A DNA stretch of 47,969 nt from assembly GCA_047610385.1 (NCBI GenBank), contig JBLGAC010000029.1, positions 1 through 47,969 of the forward strand, read 5' to 3'. Positions 8,233-15,579 of this stretch are shown piece after piece. This DNA is from JBOCEF01 sp047610385. Lineage in GTDB: Bacteria > Pseudomonadota > Alphaproteobacteria > Rhodobacterales > Rhodobacteraceae. The position numbers and the translations under genes are program-made. Numbering within the stretch: the first letter of the stretch is position 1; every line of letters begins with the position of its first letter. Below the pieces are notes generated by a model. The model had not been told where the DNA came from, did not search any database, and saw only the letters and a list, made by a program, of their open reading frames with translations.

Positions 8233-8991
8233 ATGCGTCTTGCGGCGCTGCTGCTGACATCGATCCTCGCCGCGCCCGCGGCGGCGCAATCGCCCGGCCC
8301 CTGCATCCAGGGGCCGGGCGTGGTCGTTTCCGTCTGTCCCGGCGCGGGCCGGGCGGACATCCTGCTGCTGCCTGAAGATGTATGGCGTATGGAGGGCGCG
8401 TCCGCGGGCACCGCGACCGTCACCGGCGCCTATACCGGGCCCGACATGCGCGTCACGGGCGCCCCCAAACCCGTCGGCGTGTTCATTGTGCGCGGTGAAC
8501 GCATCAGCCTGGAGCTGGCGCGCATGGACGGGCTGCTGGTGACCGCTCCGGACGGATCGGCGCGGATTTCAACGGTGCGGGATGCGCAGGTTGGTGGGCA
8601 GGGCTTTGATCTGCGCACGTTGACCGGCCGGGTCGCCTTTGCACGCCGGGCTGAGGAAACCGGCGCCTCGGCGTTCCAGTCGCATCTGCTGGTCCGGGAC
8701 GGCGCGCTGGATCTGCGCGCGGTGGATGGTGCCCCGGTGGCCCGGCGTCGGGTGCTGTTCCAGCTGGCGGACGGGGCGCTGGCGATCTGGCAAAGCGGCG
8801 ATGCGCTGACCTTGCATCAGGCCGCGGCCGCGCTGATGGCCGCCCATGCGCCGGTCATGGCGCTGAACCTGGACATGGGTGGCCATGATTTTTGCGAAAT
8901 CGTCGGGCCCGAAGGCCCCGCTCCGTGCGGTCTGCTGACACGCGGCGGGATGGGCAGGATGTCAAACGTCCTGCGGCTGACGCCTGGCTGA
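8233..8991 (+). CDS. Secreted protein resembling phosphodiester glycosidase (NAGPA/DUF2233-like) fold
   Basis: This 252-residue protein begins with a clear signal peptide (MRLAALLLTSILAAPAAAQ), so it is periplasmic or secreted. Several segments resemble the phosphodiester glycosidase family: PVGVFIVRGERISLELARMD, a FQSHLLVRDGALDLR strand, an RRRVLFQLADGALAIW strand, and near the end LHQAAAALMAAHAPVMALNLDMGG. The last resembles the family's ALNLDGGGS active-site motif but reads LDMGGHD here. Four Cys are present (CIQG, CPG, DFCE, PCG), suggesting disulfides. It is tightly linked (6 nt) to the importer permeases, so it may release or trim a ligand for uptake; this is inference. The family call is from motif memory and needs a profile search. 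Confidence 0.55.
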   Translation: MRLAALLLTSILAAPAAAQSPGPCIQGPGVVVSVCPGAGRADILLLPEDVWRMEGASAGTATVTGAYTGPDMRVTGAPKPVGVFIVRGERISLELARMDGLLVTAPDGSARISTVRDAQVGGQGFDLRTLTGRVAFARRAEETGASAFQSHLLVRDGALDLRAVDGAPVARRRVLFQLADGALAIWQSGDALTLHQAAAALMAAHAPVMALNLDMGGHDFCEIVGPEGPAPCGLLTRGGMGRMSNVLRLTPG

Positions 8992-9086
8992 CTGATCAGC
9001 CCTGAGCGAAGGTCCCGGCGCTGAGGCCAGGGGGGAAGACCATCGCGCCAAAGGTGGCCCCCCCCGTTTCGCCCCTGCGGCAGCAG

Positions 9087-9869
9087 TCAGACGGCGGTGA
9101 CGCCGCCGTCGATAGTGATGGTTTGGCCGGTCATAAACCCGTTCTCAGGCGCTGCGGCAAAGGCGATGGCCTGCGTGACCTCGTCGGGTGTGCCCAGACG
9201 GCGCATTGGCACGCCGCGCACCAGCCGCTTTTCGGCCTCGGCGGGGTCGATCCCCACACCGCGGCGCAAAAGGCCCAGTTCAACCATCGGCGTGCGCGCA
9301 AAGGCCGGGCAGACCGCGTTCACCCGGATGCCCTTGCGCGCGTATTCCGCCGCGGCGGACCGCGTCAGCCCGACCACGCCATGTTTGGCGGCGGCATAGA
9401 CCGAGATCGTCGGCGCCCCGGCCACCCCGGCCAAGGACGCGATGTTCACGATCGCCGCCTTGGCACCGGTTTTCAGAAAGCGCGCCTCCATCGCCGGAAG
9501 CTGCGCCTGCATGGCCCACAGAACGCCCAACAGATCCACCTCAATGGTGCGGCGCGCATCGGCTTCGGAAATCTCGGGCATACGGCCCGGCGCGTGGCTG
9601 ATGCCTGCATTGTTGATGGCGATGTCGAGCCCGCCAAAGCGGTCCTCAGCCGCGGCCACCAATTGGCGGTGCAGGCTTGGGTCCGTGACGTCGCCAGCGA
9701 TGCAGACGCATTCGGCATCAAGATCGGCTGCCATGGCGTCAAGCTTGCCTTGGTCGAGATCTGACAGCACGAATCGCGCGCCTTCTGCCGCCATGCGCCG
9801 GGCGGTGGACAGACCGAACCCCCCGGTTGCGCCGGTCAGCAGCACTGAAAGTCCTTGGAAACGCATCAT
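9087..9869 (-). CDS. SDR family oxidoreductase (acyl-CoA divergon)
   Basis: This 260-residue classical SDR has TGATGGFG at residues 12-19, DVTD for adenine contact, INNAGISHA, a catalytic Ser in IVNIASLAG, and YAAAK as the Tyr-Lys pair. It ends FMTGQTITIDGGVTAV. It starts 2 nt after the stop of the kinase gene upstream on the minus strand, so it is the last gene of a four-gene operon (SDR, MaoC, kinase, SDR). A longer frame upstream is only the antisense-free extension into the kinase and was discarded. In this setting it likely oxidises or reduces a hydroxyacyl- or ketoacyl-CoA. Confidence 0.88.
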   Translation of the reverse strand: MMRFQGLSVLLTGATGGFGLSTARRMAAEGARFVLSDLDQGKLDAMAADLDAECVCIAGDVTDPSLHRQLVAAAEDRFGGLDIAINNAGISHAPGRMPEISEADARRTIEVDLLGVLWAMQAQLPAMEARFLKTGAKAAIVNIASLAGVAGAPTISVYAAAKHGVVGLTRSAAAEYARKGIRVNAVCPAFARTPMVELGLLRRGVGIDPAEAEKRLVRGVPMRRLGTPDEVTQAIAFAAAPENGFMTGQTITIDGGVTAV

Positions 9870-9871
9870 GA

Positions 9872-10912
9872 TCAGGCGTCCTTGTCGATGGTGTCGACGG
9901 CCATCTGCGCCAGAAGCGGCACGGCCTTGCCATAGGTCATCGCGCGTTCCGGCTGCGATGCGTTGCCGTCCAGCGCGCGTTTGTAGACGCCCTGCAAAAT
10001 CGCGCCGAGGCGGAAAAAGCTGAACGCGATGTAAAACTGCCAGTTGTCGATCTGGCCGATGCCGCGCCGCTCGCAATACCGCGCGATGTAGTCTTCTTCG
10101 ACCGGCAGGCCGGTTCCGTCGCGCGGCACCCCGGCAAGGCCGCGGAAATGGCCGGAATGGGGCAGGCGCCAGTTGGTGCACTGATAGGCCAGATCGGCCA
10201 GCGGATGGCCCAGCGTCGACAGTTCCCAATCCAGCACCGCGATGGCGCGCGGCGCGTCCTTGGCGAACATAACGTTGTCGAGCCGGTAATCCCCGTGCAC
10301 CAGCGACACCTGCCCGTCATCTTCGGGCTTGTTGTCCTCCAACCAGTCGATCAGCCGGTCCATGGCCGGGATCGGCGTGGTTTCTGAGGCGCGGTAATTC
10401 TTGGTCCAGGTTTTTAGCTGGCGTTCATAATAGCTGCCCGGCCGCCCGAAATCGGTCAGGCCCACGGCGGCGATGTCGACATTGTGCAGATCGGCCAGCG
10501 TTTCGTTCATCTGGTCATAGACCGCAAGGCGCTCAGTCACATCCAGATCGGGCAGGGCGGGGTCCCACAGCACGCGGCCGTCGAGATATTCCATGATGTA
10601 GAACTGCCGCCCGATCGGGCTGTCCTCGGCATCCGCGCTCAGGTGCAGCATGGTCGGCACCGGCACCTTGGTGGGTGCCAGCGCGGACATGACGCGGAAT
10701 TCGCGGTCCACCTGATGGGCTGACCGCAGCAGCTTGCCCGGCGGTTTGGACCGCAGCACATAGGACCCGCTATCGGCGGTCAGCCGGAAGGTCGGGTTGG
10801 ATTGCCCGCCTGAGAATTTCTCAATGCTGTTCAGACCCTTGAACCCGGGCACGTTTGCCTCAAGGTACGGGGCCAGCACGGCTTGGTCGAGCGTCACGGC
10901 GGCGTTGGTCAT
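9872..10912 (-). CDS. APH-family phosphotransferase, acyl-CoA-dehydrogenase-associated (ACAD10/11 or LvaA-like)
   Basis: This 346-residue kinase-fold protein has the glycine-rich ATP loop FSGGQSNPTFRL, the strand SYVLRSKPPGKLL with the likely ATP-contacting Lys, the catalytic Brenner motif LVHGDYRLDN and the metal-binding DWE (AVLDWELSTLGHPLADLAY). This subfamily is the one fused to acyl-CoA dehydrogenase in human ACAD10/ACAD11 and standing alone as LvaA in pseudomonads. There it phosphorylates the 4-hydroxyl of 4-hydroxyacyl-CoAs before elimination. Antibiotic resistance is unlikely given the context: SDRs, a MaoC hydratase and a divergent acyl-CoA dehydrogenase. A strong ribosome site (GGAGGAGG) precedes the ATG. 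Confidence 0.85.
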   Translation of the reverse strand: MTNAAVTLDQAVLAPYLEANVPGFKGLNSIEKFSGGQSNPTFRLTADSGSYVLRSKPPGKLLRSAHQVDREFRVMSALAPTKVPVPTMLHLSADAEDSPIGRQFYIMEYLDGRVLWDPALPDLDVTERLAVYDQMNETLADLHNVDIAAVGLTDFGRPGSYYERQLKTWTKNYRASETTPIPAMDRLIDWLEDNKPEDDGQVSLVHGDYRLDNVMFAKDAPRAIAVLDWELSTLGHPLADLAYQCTNWRLPHSGHFRGLAGVPRDGTGLPVEEDYIARYCERRGIGQIDNWQFYIAFSFFRLGAILQGVYKRALDGNASQPERAMTYGKAVPLLAQMAVDTIDKDA

Positions 10913-10947
10913 GTCGCCTCCTCCCTTGTCATGTTGGGGTCGGGGCG

Positions 10948-11481
10948 TCAGACGCCGCCGAGGGTCACGTGGGTCAGCCAGCGTGCGGTCAACACCGGGC
11001 GGCCGCCATCGGCAACCTCCTGGCCTTCAAGCTCTACCACCACGTCATAGGCGATCACGAGGCCGCTCGTCCCACGCGGCTGCACGTCGGCCAGCGTCAG
11101 GCGTCCGCGCAGGCGCGATCCGACTGGCACCGGGGCGGTGAAGCGCGCCTTGTCGATGCCGTAGTTCAGGCCCCCGACCGCGCCTTTCACCATCGGCATC
11201 ACCTGATAGCCCATCTGGCTGACCAGGCTGAGCGTCAGGAACCCGTGCGCGATGGTCCCCGGCAGGGGCGTGTCCGCGCGGGTTCGTTCAGGGTTCACAT
11301 GGATGTAATTCATGTCGTGGGTGGCCACGCCGAACGCGTCGACCTGGGACTGGGTGATGTCAATCCAGTCAGTCACGCCGATTTCTTGGCCCACGCGGGC
11401 GGTCAGTTCAGCCGGTGTCAGAGCGGGGACGGGGCGGGCGGCGGGATCGTAATCCTCCAGCCCTGCTGCGGTGATGGCCAT
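10948..11481 (-). CDS. MaoC family (R)-specific enoyl-CoA hydratase/dehydratase
   Basis: This 177-residue single hot-dog domain carries the hydratase-2 active-site pattern THDMNYIHVNPERTRADTPL followed by GTIAHGFLTLSL. The catalytic Asp and His, five residues apart, are present. A FTAPVPVGSRLRGRLTL strand closes the fold. Such enzymes add water to trans-2-enoyl-CoA to give (R)-3-hydroxyacyl-CoA. The ATG overlaps the stop of the upstream SDR by one base (TGATG), implying translational coupling. The kinase gene follows after 35 nt. Its place in the operon suggests it hydrates the enoyl product formed by the dehydrogenase step. Confidence 0.88.
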   Translation of the reverse strand: MAITAAGLEDYDPAARPVPALTPAELTARVGQEIGVTDWIDITQSQVDAFGVATHDMNYIHVNPERTRADTPLPGTIAHGFLTLSLVSQMGYQVMPMVKGAVGGLNYGIDKARFTAPVPVGSRLRGRLTLADVQPRGTSGLVIAYDVVVELEGQEVADGGRPVLTARWLTHVTLGGV

Positions 11482-12305
11482 CAGTCGCGCCCGTTTTCAA
11501 ACAGATCGCCGCCGGTCATGACGCCAAGCCCGCCATCCAGCGGCAGGATGCAGCCAGTGACATAGGCCCCACCGGCGGAGCACAGGAACAGCGCGGCCCC
11601 GGCGATGTCCGTCGGCGCGCCGATGCGGCCGAGCGGGACGCCCTTGCCCACGGCCTCAGCCTTTTCCTCACTGCCGGTGGCGAAAGCGGTCATTTTTGAC
11701 TGGAACGGTCCGGGCGCAAACGCGTTCACGGTAAAATGCCGGGGTGCCAGTTCCTTGGCGAGGATTTTGGTCAGGTGGTGCACCGCGGCCTTGGACGCGG
11801 AATACGAATAGGCCCCGTCGCCAAGCGGCCAATGCCCCATGACCGATCCCAGATTGATGACGCGTGCGGGATCAGCGTGGCTGGTGCTCGCCTCCATCAG
11901 CGGCATCAGGCGCTGGGTCAGGTCGAACAGGCCGCCGACATTGACGTTGAACACCTTGTTCCACGCCATGCGCGGGAATTTGCCAAGCTCAGCGCCCCAC
12001 GAAATGCCAGCGTTGTTGAACAGGATGTGAAGCTGATCGGTGCGCTTCTCGACCTCTGCGGCCATCGCGTCGACGCCGGACTCGGTGCCCACATCGCCGC
12101 CAAAGCCTTCGACGGAGCCTTTGGGGTTCTCAGCGTTGATCTCAGCCGCGACGGTGTGGCAATCCTCGCCTTTGCGGGACGCGATCAGCACACGCGCGCC
12201 GCCATGGGCCAGCGCGGTGGCGATCATGCGGCCGATGCCGGTGGCGCCGCCGGTGACAAGCGCGGTTTTTCCGGCAACGCCGAACAGATCGTCAAGATAG
12301 CTCAT
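11481..12305 (-). CDS. SDR family oxidoreductase, first gene of the minus-strand acyl-CoA operon
   Basis: This 274-residue SDR starts MSYLDDLFGVAGKTALVTGG. It has TGGATGIGR for the cofactor, NNAGISWG, the catalytic Ser in NLGSVMG, and YSASKAAV. The tail reads AYVTGCILPLDGGLGVMTGG. It resembles 3-oxoacyl/gluconate-type dehydrogenases such as the SDRs in alphaproteobacterial acyl-CoA clusters. An upstream in-frame start adds a 12-residue basic stretch unlike the family. It is divergent from the TetR gene with 138 nt between them, and that gap contains an 18-bp palindrome likely controlling both directions. Confidence 0.88.
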   Translation of the reverse strand: MSYLDDLFGVAGKTALVTGGATGIGRMIATALAHGGARVLIASRKGEDCHTVAAEINAENPKGSVEGFGGDVGTESGVDAMAAEVEKRTDQLHILFNNAGISWGAELGKFPRMAWNKVFNVNVGGLFDLTQRLMPLMEASTSHADPARVINLGSVMGHWPLGDGAYSYSASKAAVHHLTKILAKELAPRHFTVNAFAPGPFQSKMTAFATGSEEKAEAVGKGVPLGRIGAPTDIAGAALFLCSAGGAYVTGCILPLDGGLGVMTGGDLFENGRD

Positions 12306-12386
12306 GGTCCTTGGGTCCTTCCCTTGCGTCCGGCGTCGCACGCATCGAGCGGCGTTCCGGGGCGCCCGCCATCACGGGACTTGCCA

Positions 12387-12404
12387 ACATACTCGGTAGT
12401 ATGT
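12387..12404. promoter_or_regulatory. Candidate TetR operator in the divergent promoter
   Basis: A perfect 7-bp inverted repeat, ACATACT and AGTATGT, is separated by CGGT. It sits in an AT-richer patch between the minus-strand SDR (start 12305) and the plus-strand TetR gene (start 12444), 82 and 39 nt from the two starts. Size and spacing fit a TetR-family dimer site, so the neighbouring regulator probably represses both its own gene and the operon opposite. Confidence 0.65.
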
Positions 12405-12443
12405 AGCCTTCAACCCAACCGCACAAGCCCGGATCGCCCGCAC

Positions 12444-13178
12444 ATGCCCATCGACCCCGCATCCTATGACCCCCGCAGCGCCCTTGTCGGCGCAGGGGCT
12501 GCGGCGTGGCTGGCGGCGGCGCGGGCCGATGCTGAAAACGCCGAATCGCGGGGTGAGGCCAAGCCCGATCCGCGCGGCGAAATTCTGACCGCCGCCGCCG
12601 CCTGCTTTACCGCCAAAGGCTTTGTCGCCACGTCCATCGATGATGTGGCGCGGGCGATGCAGGCCACCAAGGGCCGGGTTTACCACTACTGGCGTTCCAA
12701 GCTGGATCTGTTCGTGGACGTGGTGCGGTTCAGCCTTGATCTGATTTACATCAAGGTGTCCGCGGCCGAAGGCATCGGCACGCCTGAGGCCCGGATGGGC
12801 CGCATGGTGCGCGCGCATCTGGCGTCGATCCTGCGCGACCAGCCGTTCCATCGCTGCGCGCTGCAGGGCGTGGACATGCATCTGCGCGCCGCCACGACGC
12901 CGGAGCAGCGCGAGGCGCTGAAAGACATCATCGCCTTGCGCGATCGACACGAAAAACTGTTCGAACGCGTTTTGCGCGACGGACAGGACAGCGGCATCTT
13001 CGCGCCCGGGCGTCCCGGGGTGATGGTGCGCACGCTTTTGCCCGCGCTGAACGGCGCGGTGTTCTGGTACCGCAAACGGGATGAAGAAACCGATGCGGAC
13101 CGGGCGCAACTGATCGAGGAAATCGCGTCCTTCGCCCTTCGGGGGCTGGACGCGGATCCGGGGAGGAAACAGGAGTGA
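12444..13178 (+). CDS. TetR/AcrR family transcriptional regulator
   Basis: This 244-residue protein has a TetR DNA-binding domain starting near residue 43 (RGEILTAAAACFTAKGFVAT, then SIDDVARAMQATKGRVYHYW and RSKLDLF). An all-helical ligand domain follows (RMVRAHLASILRDQPFHRCAL and later helices). A much longer in-frame extension upstream lies antisense to the SDR and has no family similarity, so the ATG at MPIDPASYDPRS was chosen. The N-terminal arm of about 40 residues before the HTH is longer than usual. Its stop overlaps the ribosome site of the acyl-CoA dehydrogenase gene, so the two are co-transcribed. The likely ligand is an acyl-CoA intermediate of the cluster (inference). Confidence 0.88.
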   Translation: MPIDPASYDPRSALVGAGAAAWLAAARADAENAESRGEAKPDPRGEILTAAAACFTAKGFVATSIDDVARAMQATKGRVYHYWRSKLDLFVDVVRFSLDLIYIKVSAAEGIGTPEARMGRMVRAHLASILRDQPFHRCALQGVDMHLRAATTPEQREALKDIIALRDRHEKLFERVLRDGQDSGIFAPGRPGVMVRTLLPALNGAVFWYRKRDEETDADRAQLIEEIASFALRGLDADPGRKQE

Positions 13179-13183
13179 CCACT

Positions 13184-14437
13184 ATGAGCATGCCCAGCGG
13201 ACCCATGAGCCTCGGCATCACGGACCGGGTTAAACCGATCCTGGACCGAGTGACGGAAATGGTGCGGGACGACATCACCCCCGCCAGCCATGAATTTGAA
13301 AGCCTGATCGGATCGACCGGCAACCGTTGGGAATACGCCCCCCGGATGACCGAGATCCTTGAGGGCCTGAAGGCCAAAGCCAAGGCCGAAAACCTGTGGA
13401 ACTTTTGGCTGACCGACAGCAAGCGCGGCTACGGCCTGTCGGTTGTTGAATACGCCTATCTGGCCGAACAGATGGGCAAAGTGCATCTGGGCGCTGAGAC
13501 CTTCAACTGCTCCGCCCCCGACACCGGCAACATGGAAGTGTTGGAGCGGTACGGCAACGAAGACCACAAAGAGCGTTGGCTGAAGCCGCTGCTGAACGGC
13601 GAAATCCGGTCGGCTTACCTGATGACCGAGCCCGCCGTTGCGTCCTCGGATGCCACCAACATGCGCATGAAGTGTGAGCTGGACGGCGACGATTATGTGC
13701 TGAACGGCGAAAAGTGGTGGTCCTCAGGCGCCGGCGATCCGCGCTGCAAAGTCTACATCACCATGGTCCACACCCCCAGCGCCGACCGTCCGCGGCATCA
13801 GCAGCATTCGATGCTGGTCATGGACGCCGAGTCCGCTGGCATCACCAAAATCCGCGCCATGCAGGTGTTCGGTGATGATGATGCGCCCCATGGCCATCTG
13901 CACCTGAAATTCGAAAACGTGCGCGTCCCCAAGGAAAACCTCCTGCTCGGCCTTGGCCGTGGCTTTGAGATTTCCCAGGGACGGCTTGGCCCTGGTCGTA
14001 TCCACCATTGCATGCGCGCCGTCGGTCAGGCCGAAGCTGCGCTTGAACTGATGTGCAAACGCTCGCTTGAGCGTGAAGCCTTTGGTCAGAAGCTGGCCAC
14101 GCTGGGTGCCAATTTCGACATCATTGCTGAATGCCGGATGGAGATCGAGCAGGCCCGTCTTCTGTGCTTGAAAGCGGCATGGATGATGGATCAGGGCGAT
14201 CCGCGCGCAGCTGCGCCGTGGATTTCCCAGATCAAGGTCGTCGCCCCGCGCATGGCGCTGAAGGTGACGGATGAGGCAATGCAGATGTTCGGCGGTGCTG
14301 GCATGTCGCAAGACACGCCGCTTGCGCGCAACTGGACCCATCTGCGCACCCTGCGCCACGCCGACGGCCCCGATGCGGTGCATCGTCGCCAGGTCGCACG
14401 CAAGGAACTGCGTCAGTACACCCAGGAAAAGATCTGA
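13184..14437 (+). CDS. Acyl-CoA dehydrogenase (ACAD10/11-like C-terminal type)
   Basis: This 417-residue flavoprotein shows the acyl-CoA dehydrogenase order. An N-terminal helical domain is followed by the beta-domain (SAYLMTEPAVASSDATNMRM, then GDDYVLNGEKWWSSGAGDPR). The C-terminal helices contain LGPGRIHHCMRAVGQAEAAL, then MFGGAGMSQDTPLARNWTHL and HADGPDAVHRRQVAR. The last stretch is characteristic of the ACAD10/11-related branch. AGGAG at 13171-13175 is 8 nt from this ATG; a GTG three codons earlier overlaps the ribosome site and is less likely. With the APH kinase across the divergon, the pair mirrors the fused ACAD10/11 enzymes. Reaction on a 4-phosphoacyl-CoA is inferred. Confidence 0.9.
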   Translation: MSMPSGPMSLGITDRVKPILDRVTEMVRDDITPASHEFESLIGSTGNRWEYAPRMTEILEGLKAKAKAENLWNFWLTDSKRGYGLSVVEYAYLAEQMGKVHLGAETFNCSAPDTGNMEVLERYGNEDHKERWLKPLLNGEIRSAYLMTEPAVASSDATNMRMKCELDGDDYVLNGEKWWSSGAGDPRCKVYITMVHTPSADRPRHQQHSMLVMDAESAGITKIRAMQVFGDDDAPHGHLHLKFENVRVPKENLLLGLGRGFEISQGRLGPGRIHHCMRAVGQAEAALELMCKRSLEREAFGQKLATLGANFDIIAECRMEIEQARLLCLKAAWMMDQGDPRAAAPWISQIKVVAPRMALKVTDEAMQMFGGAGMSQDTPLARNWTHLRTLRHADGPDAVHRRQVARKELRQYTQEKI

Positions 14438-14876
14438 TCTCTTTTTCTGGGGGGTGGGGCGCTGGGGTGCCCCGCCCGTAAATCACGACAGGAGCTGAGG
14501 AGAGGTCGCGCGCCAGGTCGGGCGCGGGGCATGCACAACTCTCGGTCCGCAGATGTGCCGTCCTCCCTGGCGGGCTTGCGGGCGATCCTGATCGTGACGG
14601 CGACGGCCGGGTTCCTCCCCTTGCCGTTGTTGCGCTTCGCCGCATGATCTTGCCACTTGCGGCGAGGCTTTGCCCGACCGGACCCGCGCGGCGTGCGTGG
14701 CGGTCCGTCGGCGGGACGGGGCGGCTCGGCGGAGCTGCCCCGTTTTGCGTTGCGGGAGGAAGGTCGGGCGCGCTGGTTAACTCTGACTATTTATATTTTA
14801 GTCAATTTATGTGCTAGCGAAGCGTCCCAGCTTTTGAGGCCAAACGATCATCGAGTGCTGTCAGGGATGGAAGTGT
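14438..14876. other. Non-coding gap with hairpin and AT-rich promoter patch
   Basis: This stretch separates the acyl-CoA dehydrogenase from the VPLPA-CTERM gene. Just after the dehydrogenase stop, 14453-14476 can form an 8-bp stem (GGTGGGGC / GCCCCGCC, one G-T pair) preceded by a T-run, so it may end the upstream transcript. The middle is GC-rich with no plausible gene. From about 14776 to 14820 the sequence becomes markedly AT-rich and probably holds the promoter of the next gene. Confidence 0.5.
14784..14804. promoter_or_regulatory. Inverted repeat in the AT-rich promoter of the VPLPA-CTERM gene
   Basis: TGACTA and TAGTCA are arranged as an inverted repeat with a 9-nt AT-only spacer, 73 nt upstream of the ATG at 14877. 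The patch is strikingly AT-rich against its surroundings and is the only promoter-like sequence in the gap. It could be an operator or an overlapping promoter element. Confidence 0.4.
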
Positions 14877-15470
14877 ATGTCCAAATTGAATCTTGGGGCC
14901 GCATTGCTCGGTCTTGCCTGTCTGGCCGCGCCGGTCGCCGCCAGTGCCGTGCCGCTCACCAGCTATGGGTTGCAGCAGCAGGCGGGCGGGTCCGGCTCGC
15001 TCGGAGCGTATGAGGTTGGCTATACCTTCCGGGCGCTGACCGAAAAGATGTCAGTGACCGAACTGGGGTTCTTTGCGATCAATCCGGGCGTCGCGATCGC
15101 GAACCTGTGGGCGGCGAGCGGGGCGAAACTGGCCTCAGTGTCCGTGACCGCCAACAGCATCGGCTGGGTGTTCGGCGGGTTGTCCGCCCCGGTCGATCTG
15201 GTGCAAAATGCTGTCTACCACGTCACCTATTACGGGATCGATGTCGGGTACCACACACGGCCCGCGACCAGCGTCAGCACCAGCGCCGACATTGCCATGG
15301 TCAGTGGCCGCTATGGCGACAATGCCGGCCTGTTCCCGATCCATGACTACAGTGATGCCAGTTTCGCCGATATCGGCTATGTGGTTGCCTCGGTCCCGCT
15401 GCCTGCCGCATTGCCGATGGCGCTGGCCGGGCTGGCCGCGCTGGGCTTTGTCGCGCGTCGCCGGGCCTGA
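14877..15470 (+). CDS. VPLPA-CTERM sorting-domain surface/secreted protein
   Basis: This 197-residue protein has a signal peptide (MSKLNLGAALLGLACLAAPVAASA), a beta-rich body and a C-terminal sorting tail: VPLPAALPMALAGLAALGF followed by VARRRA. The VPLPA motif, hydrophobic helix and Arg cluster match the VPLPA-CTERM signal of Rhodobacterales, which is processed by an exosortase/archaeosortase-like enzyme. The body (ALTEKMSVTELGFFAINPGV, IANLWAASGAKLASVSVTAN, YHVTYYGI) resembles PEP-CTERM proteins with a DUF4082-like beta-sandwich, but this is a loose impression. No sortase gene is in the window. The gene has its own AT-rich promoter region and is transcribed alone ahead of the HAD gene. Confidence 0.85.
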   Translation: MSKLNLGAALLGLACLAAPVAASAVPLTSYGLQQQAGGSGSLGAYEVGYTFRALTEKMSVTELGFFAINPGVAIANLWAASGAKLASVSVTANSIGWVFGGLSAPVDLVQNAVYHVTYYGIDVGYHTRPATSVSTSADIAMVSGRYGDNAGLFPIHDYSDASFADIGYVVASVPLPAALPMALAGLAALGFVARRRA

Positions 15471-15579
15471 CCATCCGGCGTGCGGAACGCTGTTTCATGT
15501 TTCGCACGCCTTCCCCCTTGCGCGCATGCCGCCGCCCTGAAACGCTCCGCCCTCTTGATCATATGCAGGGGCGGCGACG

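Noticed and set aside
9872..10912. Aminoglycoside resistance gene
   Set aside because: The fold is shared, but the acyl-CoA neighbours and the ACAD10/11-like pattern point to a metabolic kinase.
11736..12443. A 236-codon extension before the TetR gene
   Set aside because: It is antisense to the SDR gene and unlike TetR proteins. The start at 12444 follows the divergent promoter and palindrome.
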